Assembly: GCA_002335605.1 (NCBI GenBank)
Contig: BEDY01000005.1
Coordinates: 1,612,001-1,676,000, forward strand
Direction: 5' to 3'
Length of the DNA stretch: 64,000 nt
From: Prillingera fragicola
Taxonomy: Eukaryota > Basidiomycota > Tremellomycetes > Trichosporonales > Trichosporonaceae
Position numbers and translations under genes: made by a program. Positions 61,573 through 64,000 of the stretch are shown here, in pieces (within the stretch, counting starts at the first letter, position 1; each line of letters starts with the position of its first letter). Under the pieces are notes generated by a model. It had not been told where the DNA came from. It made no database searches and worked only from the letters and a program-made list of their open reading frames with translations.

Positions 61573-62383
61573 TCAGGCCTCATAAGCAACCCTGGGCCCG
61601 CTCCAAGAATCCACCCTTGTCTCGACAGCAAACTGCTCTGCTCCGACCCGCGCTTCATACTCGTCAGGCTCCATCAACTCGACCTGGCTCATCAACATCA
61701 TAACAATCTCCTCGTCACTGGACCCTCCTCCCCACGCACGGCCACTGGGAGCAGCCCACCGTTCGTTCGTAGGCTGCACGTTTTTATTCTTGAACGAATA
61801 CCAAAACTCCTCCATGTCAAAGTCCTGGCCCAGCCCCAGTCCGTTGGCCATGCTCCGTTTCCCACCCACAATGGCATGCGCCACCCCAGTTCTGTTCCTG
61901 TTGAGGCCGGCGATGATGCACCGCCGGAGGGACGCAAACGAGGACCGGGTGACGAGGGGGTCCATGCCGCCGGACATGAGCAGGTGGTAGACTGTCGGCG
62001 TGCCGCTTTCGAGCTTTGTAAAGCCCATATCCGTCGCAATGGTGTACACCATCTTGAAAAAACACTGAAGGCGACACATGGGCGGCCTGCCTTGGTCAGG
62101 GTCAAAGGTCTTTGGCACAAAGTACACAAGCGTGCGTACGTTGGGCCCAAGGACGATGGGCGGGGGGTCGGCAAAGATCCTCACCGCCGTGGCGGTCGAC
62201 AGGGGTCCGCCGGCGGCAAACGCTTCGTGGAGAACGGGGTAAGGGGTCTCATAATCGTACTTGCATGGAGAACAGGTAAGAGGCAAGAGTAGTGGGACCG
62301 CAGGAGGCAATGACGATGCGTACTCTTACGTAACGATCCTTCATTCTCGGTACAACGCAGGCCTTCTTGCTCGCATCTCGCAT
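61573..62383 (-). CDS. Unrecognised folded-looking protein
   Basis: 246 aa in two exons, 62383-62330 and 62259-61573, across a 70-nt intron (GTAAGA donor, CAAG acceptor). Unlike its neighbours it looks globular, with balanced composition: YYDYETPYPVLHEAFAAGGP, IVLGPNVRTLVYFVPKTFDP, MCRLQCFFKMVYTIATDMGF, TPTVYHLLMSGGMDPLVTR, SFASLRRCIIAGLNRNRTGV, then DFDMEEFWYSFKNKN and an acidic region DEEIVMMLMSQVELMEPDEY. No signal peptide or membrane helix. I cannot assign a family. A shorter start (MKDRYYDYE) is possible. Confidence 0.6.
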
Positions 62384-63659
62384 TCACTATTCATCTCATG
62401 GGCCATGCTGCTGCCAAGACGCTCTGCTACTCGGCAATCACAGCGCAGTCCTTATATTTAGACTTGAACGCCTAACTTAAGCCAAACGTTCAAGCGCCCT
62501 CGGCGCTTAAGCACGACGTTAACTTCGGAACCCTCGCCGAGTTCCCTACTCTGCCGTCCCGGCGGTCCACCAACCTCCATCTCGCCTCAGACCCATGGCC
62601 CCACGTTAAGCCAAACTGAACGTCTTCTGTGCCCTGCCCAGGTCTCGGACCAGAAGCACCACTGCGCGACCGAAGTGATTCCTGCGCCGCTCCTCGGTTG
62701 TGAGTTTCCTTCGCACCTGTTGGGCCATCGGGAGCTCCGGAACGTCGCTCGTCTACTGTCGGCAATGGACGGGTGCAGCTCGAGGCACTGCAAGTCTTGC
62801 TGTGCCGTGGAACTGGGGCTGTCCGGCCTATCGTCTTTCACCCCGCAGTGTCCTGCAGCATAGTGTCAGAGATGCCTCGAAGAGACGCCCGCTACCTACT
62901 GGAGCCGAAATGAATGGTGTCAGGAGTCTGCAAATGCAGAGCTTGGCGCATGTCACGAGCAGCTACCAGGCGACGTCGGATTTTCGGTCTTCCTGCTGAC
63001 AAGGCAGTCCAGGTCGCCTTGCAACCGGACCTCGCACGAGTCCGGAATTGTCGGCTGCTGGGCAAAATCTCGGCCAGGAATGTTCCCCCAGTTCGTCGCC
63101 CTCCTCATTCTGTCATGTTCCTAAGGGTTGGGCCGACTTGGGAATGAGCGTTCTGCTCCACGAAACTCTACTCGCAGATGCCCAGCAGAGCAGAGTGCTG
63201 CGGTTCGGCGTCCACATGTTCATCGGCCGACGAAGCACAGATTCCGTCAGGGCCTTCAGGACGCCGTGGTCAGGAATGCTGTTCGAGCCTGCAGTAGGTG
63301 GGCCGATGCATCGGATCAACATCGGCAACATCCCTGCATCGAGCTGGGTGACGTGCCCACCAACTTTTTCTCCTCTGTACGTGCCCGCCTGTCGCTACCC
63401 CATGCCTAGACCCTACGGATCTGCATTCAGTCGCAACGCGCAGCCCGGTGCGGGCCGCAACGAGTGTGGATAATCATTTTGTGAGTGAGAACCGAGAGAT
63501 CTCAGCAGCACCATTTCGGCCGTGATTCTGGCTTGGCGCACCAGGTGACCGACAGGGATGCGGTCAGATTTTACAATCTGATAACAACGTTCCGTTCCAC
63601 GGCCTCATATATGAAACGTTGCGAACAAACCTCGCCAGCACCTTCACACATCACTCACC
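62384..63659. other. Intergenic region upstream of the siderophore transporter
   Basis: 1.28 kb between divergent genes. Plus-strand frames here are random in composition. The regulatory content is the ATCTGATAA site at 63576-63584. Confidence 0.5.
63576..63584 (+). promoter_or_regulatory. Iron-responsive GATA-factor site
   Basis: ATCTGATAA, 76-84 nt upstream of the ATG at 63660, is an exact match to the ATCWGATAA consensus known for fungal iron-regulating GATA repressors (SreA/Urbs1/Cir1 type). Its place in front of a probable siderophore transporter makes repression under iron plenty a natural expectation. Confidence 0.6.
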
Positions 63660-64000
63660 ATGGCTATGGCAGCACCTTCAGTTACCAGCCTCCCCAACAC
63701 TCTCGGTGCTGAGGGCAGGGAAATGGCCGCGCCCCAGACTACCTATGGCGGCGAGCTCGGCATGCGACCCGAGGCGGACCGCGACTCTGGCTTGTTCCCC
63801 GAGGACGACGAAAAGTCGCCCGGTGTCCTTCGCGTCGAGGCCATTGCCAACGCATTCACCAGCTGGCACAAATGGGTACTCTTTATCTCCATTTTCATCG
63901 TTGCTTGTAAGTCTTTCGAACATCTGCCGAGATCATGAGCTGACTGTCGCAGACGGCTATGGGTGAGTCCCGGCCGCTGGTGTGCCTAGACGATGCTGAC
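63660..64000 (+). CDS. Siderophore-iron transporter, MFS (5' end only)
   Basis: Partial gene running off the right end. Exon 1 is 63660-63906, followed by a 46-nt intron (GTAAGT, CTGACTGTCGCAG), a 10-nt exon 63953-63962, and the GTGAGT donor of another intron. The start is the ATG in CACCATGGCT. About 65 hydrophilic residues precede a first membrane helix, WHKWVLFISIFIVAYGYG across the splice. That sequence at the first helix is characteristic of the ARN/SIT siderophore-proton symporters, whose usual form here is close to FIVAYAYGLD. The rest of the protein is not in the window, so the assignment rests on this helix and on the iron GATA site upstream. Confidence 0.6.

Noticed and set aside
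1..64000. Transposons, viral remnants, CRISPR arrays, bacterial operons
   Set aside because: No reverse transcriptase, integrase or transposase motif, no long terminal or inverted repeats, no spacer-repeat array and no operon-like overlap of genes was seen by eye.

Overview
The window is eukaryotic nuclear DNA from a GC-rich fungus. The most likely source is a basidiomycete yeast of the Tremellomycetes, possibly Trichosporonales. This is inferred from the sequence, not from a search. The evidence is frequent, very short GT-AG introns (most 33-50 nt) with a CTGAC/CTAAC branch site almost touching the acceptor, intron-bearing tRNA genes for Leu and Tyr, ATG starts in CAACATG or CACCATG contexts, and fungal transporters and glycosyltransferases. 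No prokaryotic, viral, transposon or CRISPR feature was seen. Gene models below were joined by eye. Every multi-exon model that is offered keeps the reading frame across its splices.

Layout. 0-4 kb: the 5' part of an Atg22-like vacuolar transporter and a double GNAT acetyltransferase. 4.7-19.2 kb: unrecognised coiled-coil proteins, including one of 1769 aa with a CxxC pair, a long coiled coil and an RS-rich tail, plus a small protein ending in a CaaX box and a tRNA-Leu. 19.3-30.5 kb: metabolic and transport genes, namely an eight-exon sugar transporter, an amino-acid permease, a tRNA-Tyr, an acyl-CoA synthetase and a secreted alginate-lyase-family protein. 31-42 kb: five more unrecognised helical or disordered proteins separated by 1-2 kb spacers in which I see no gene. 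44-48 kb: a Thr-rich GPI-type surface protein and an Och1-like (GT32) mannosyltransferase, both linked to the cell surface and secretory pathway. 48-61 kb: a dense run of small unrecognised coiled-coil and membrane-anchored proteins, interrupted by one short-chain dehydrogenase. 61.5-64 kb: one orphan gene and the 5' end of a probable siderophore-iron transporter with a textbook iron-GATA site upstream.

The recognisable genes do not form one pathway. The most distinctive property of the window is that more than half of its genes encode proteins I cannot place in a family, built from a disordered Pro/Ser/Thr N-terminus plus helical or coiled-coil segments, four of them with a C-terminal or near-terminal membrane segment. 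Several upstream regions in the 48-56 kb run share the octamer TGGACGCA, and a divergent pair at 55.2/56.1 kb also shares a GCATAAAAGG core element. This set is my candidate for an undescribed system, perhaps a membrane or septum scaffold. That role is inference only.
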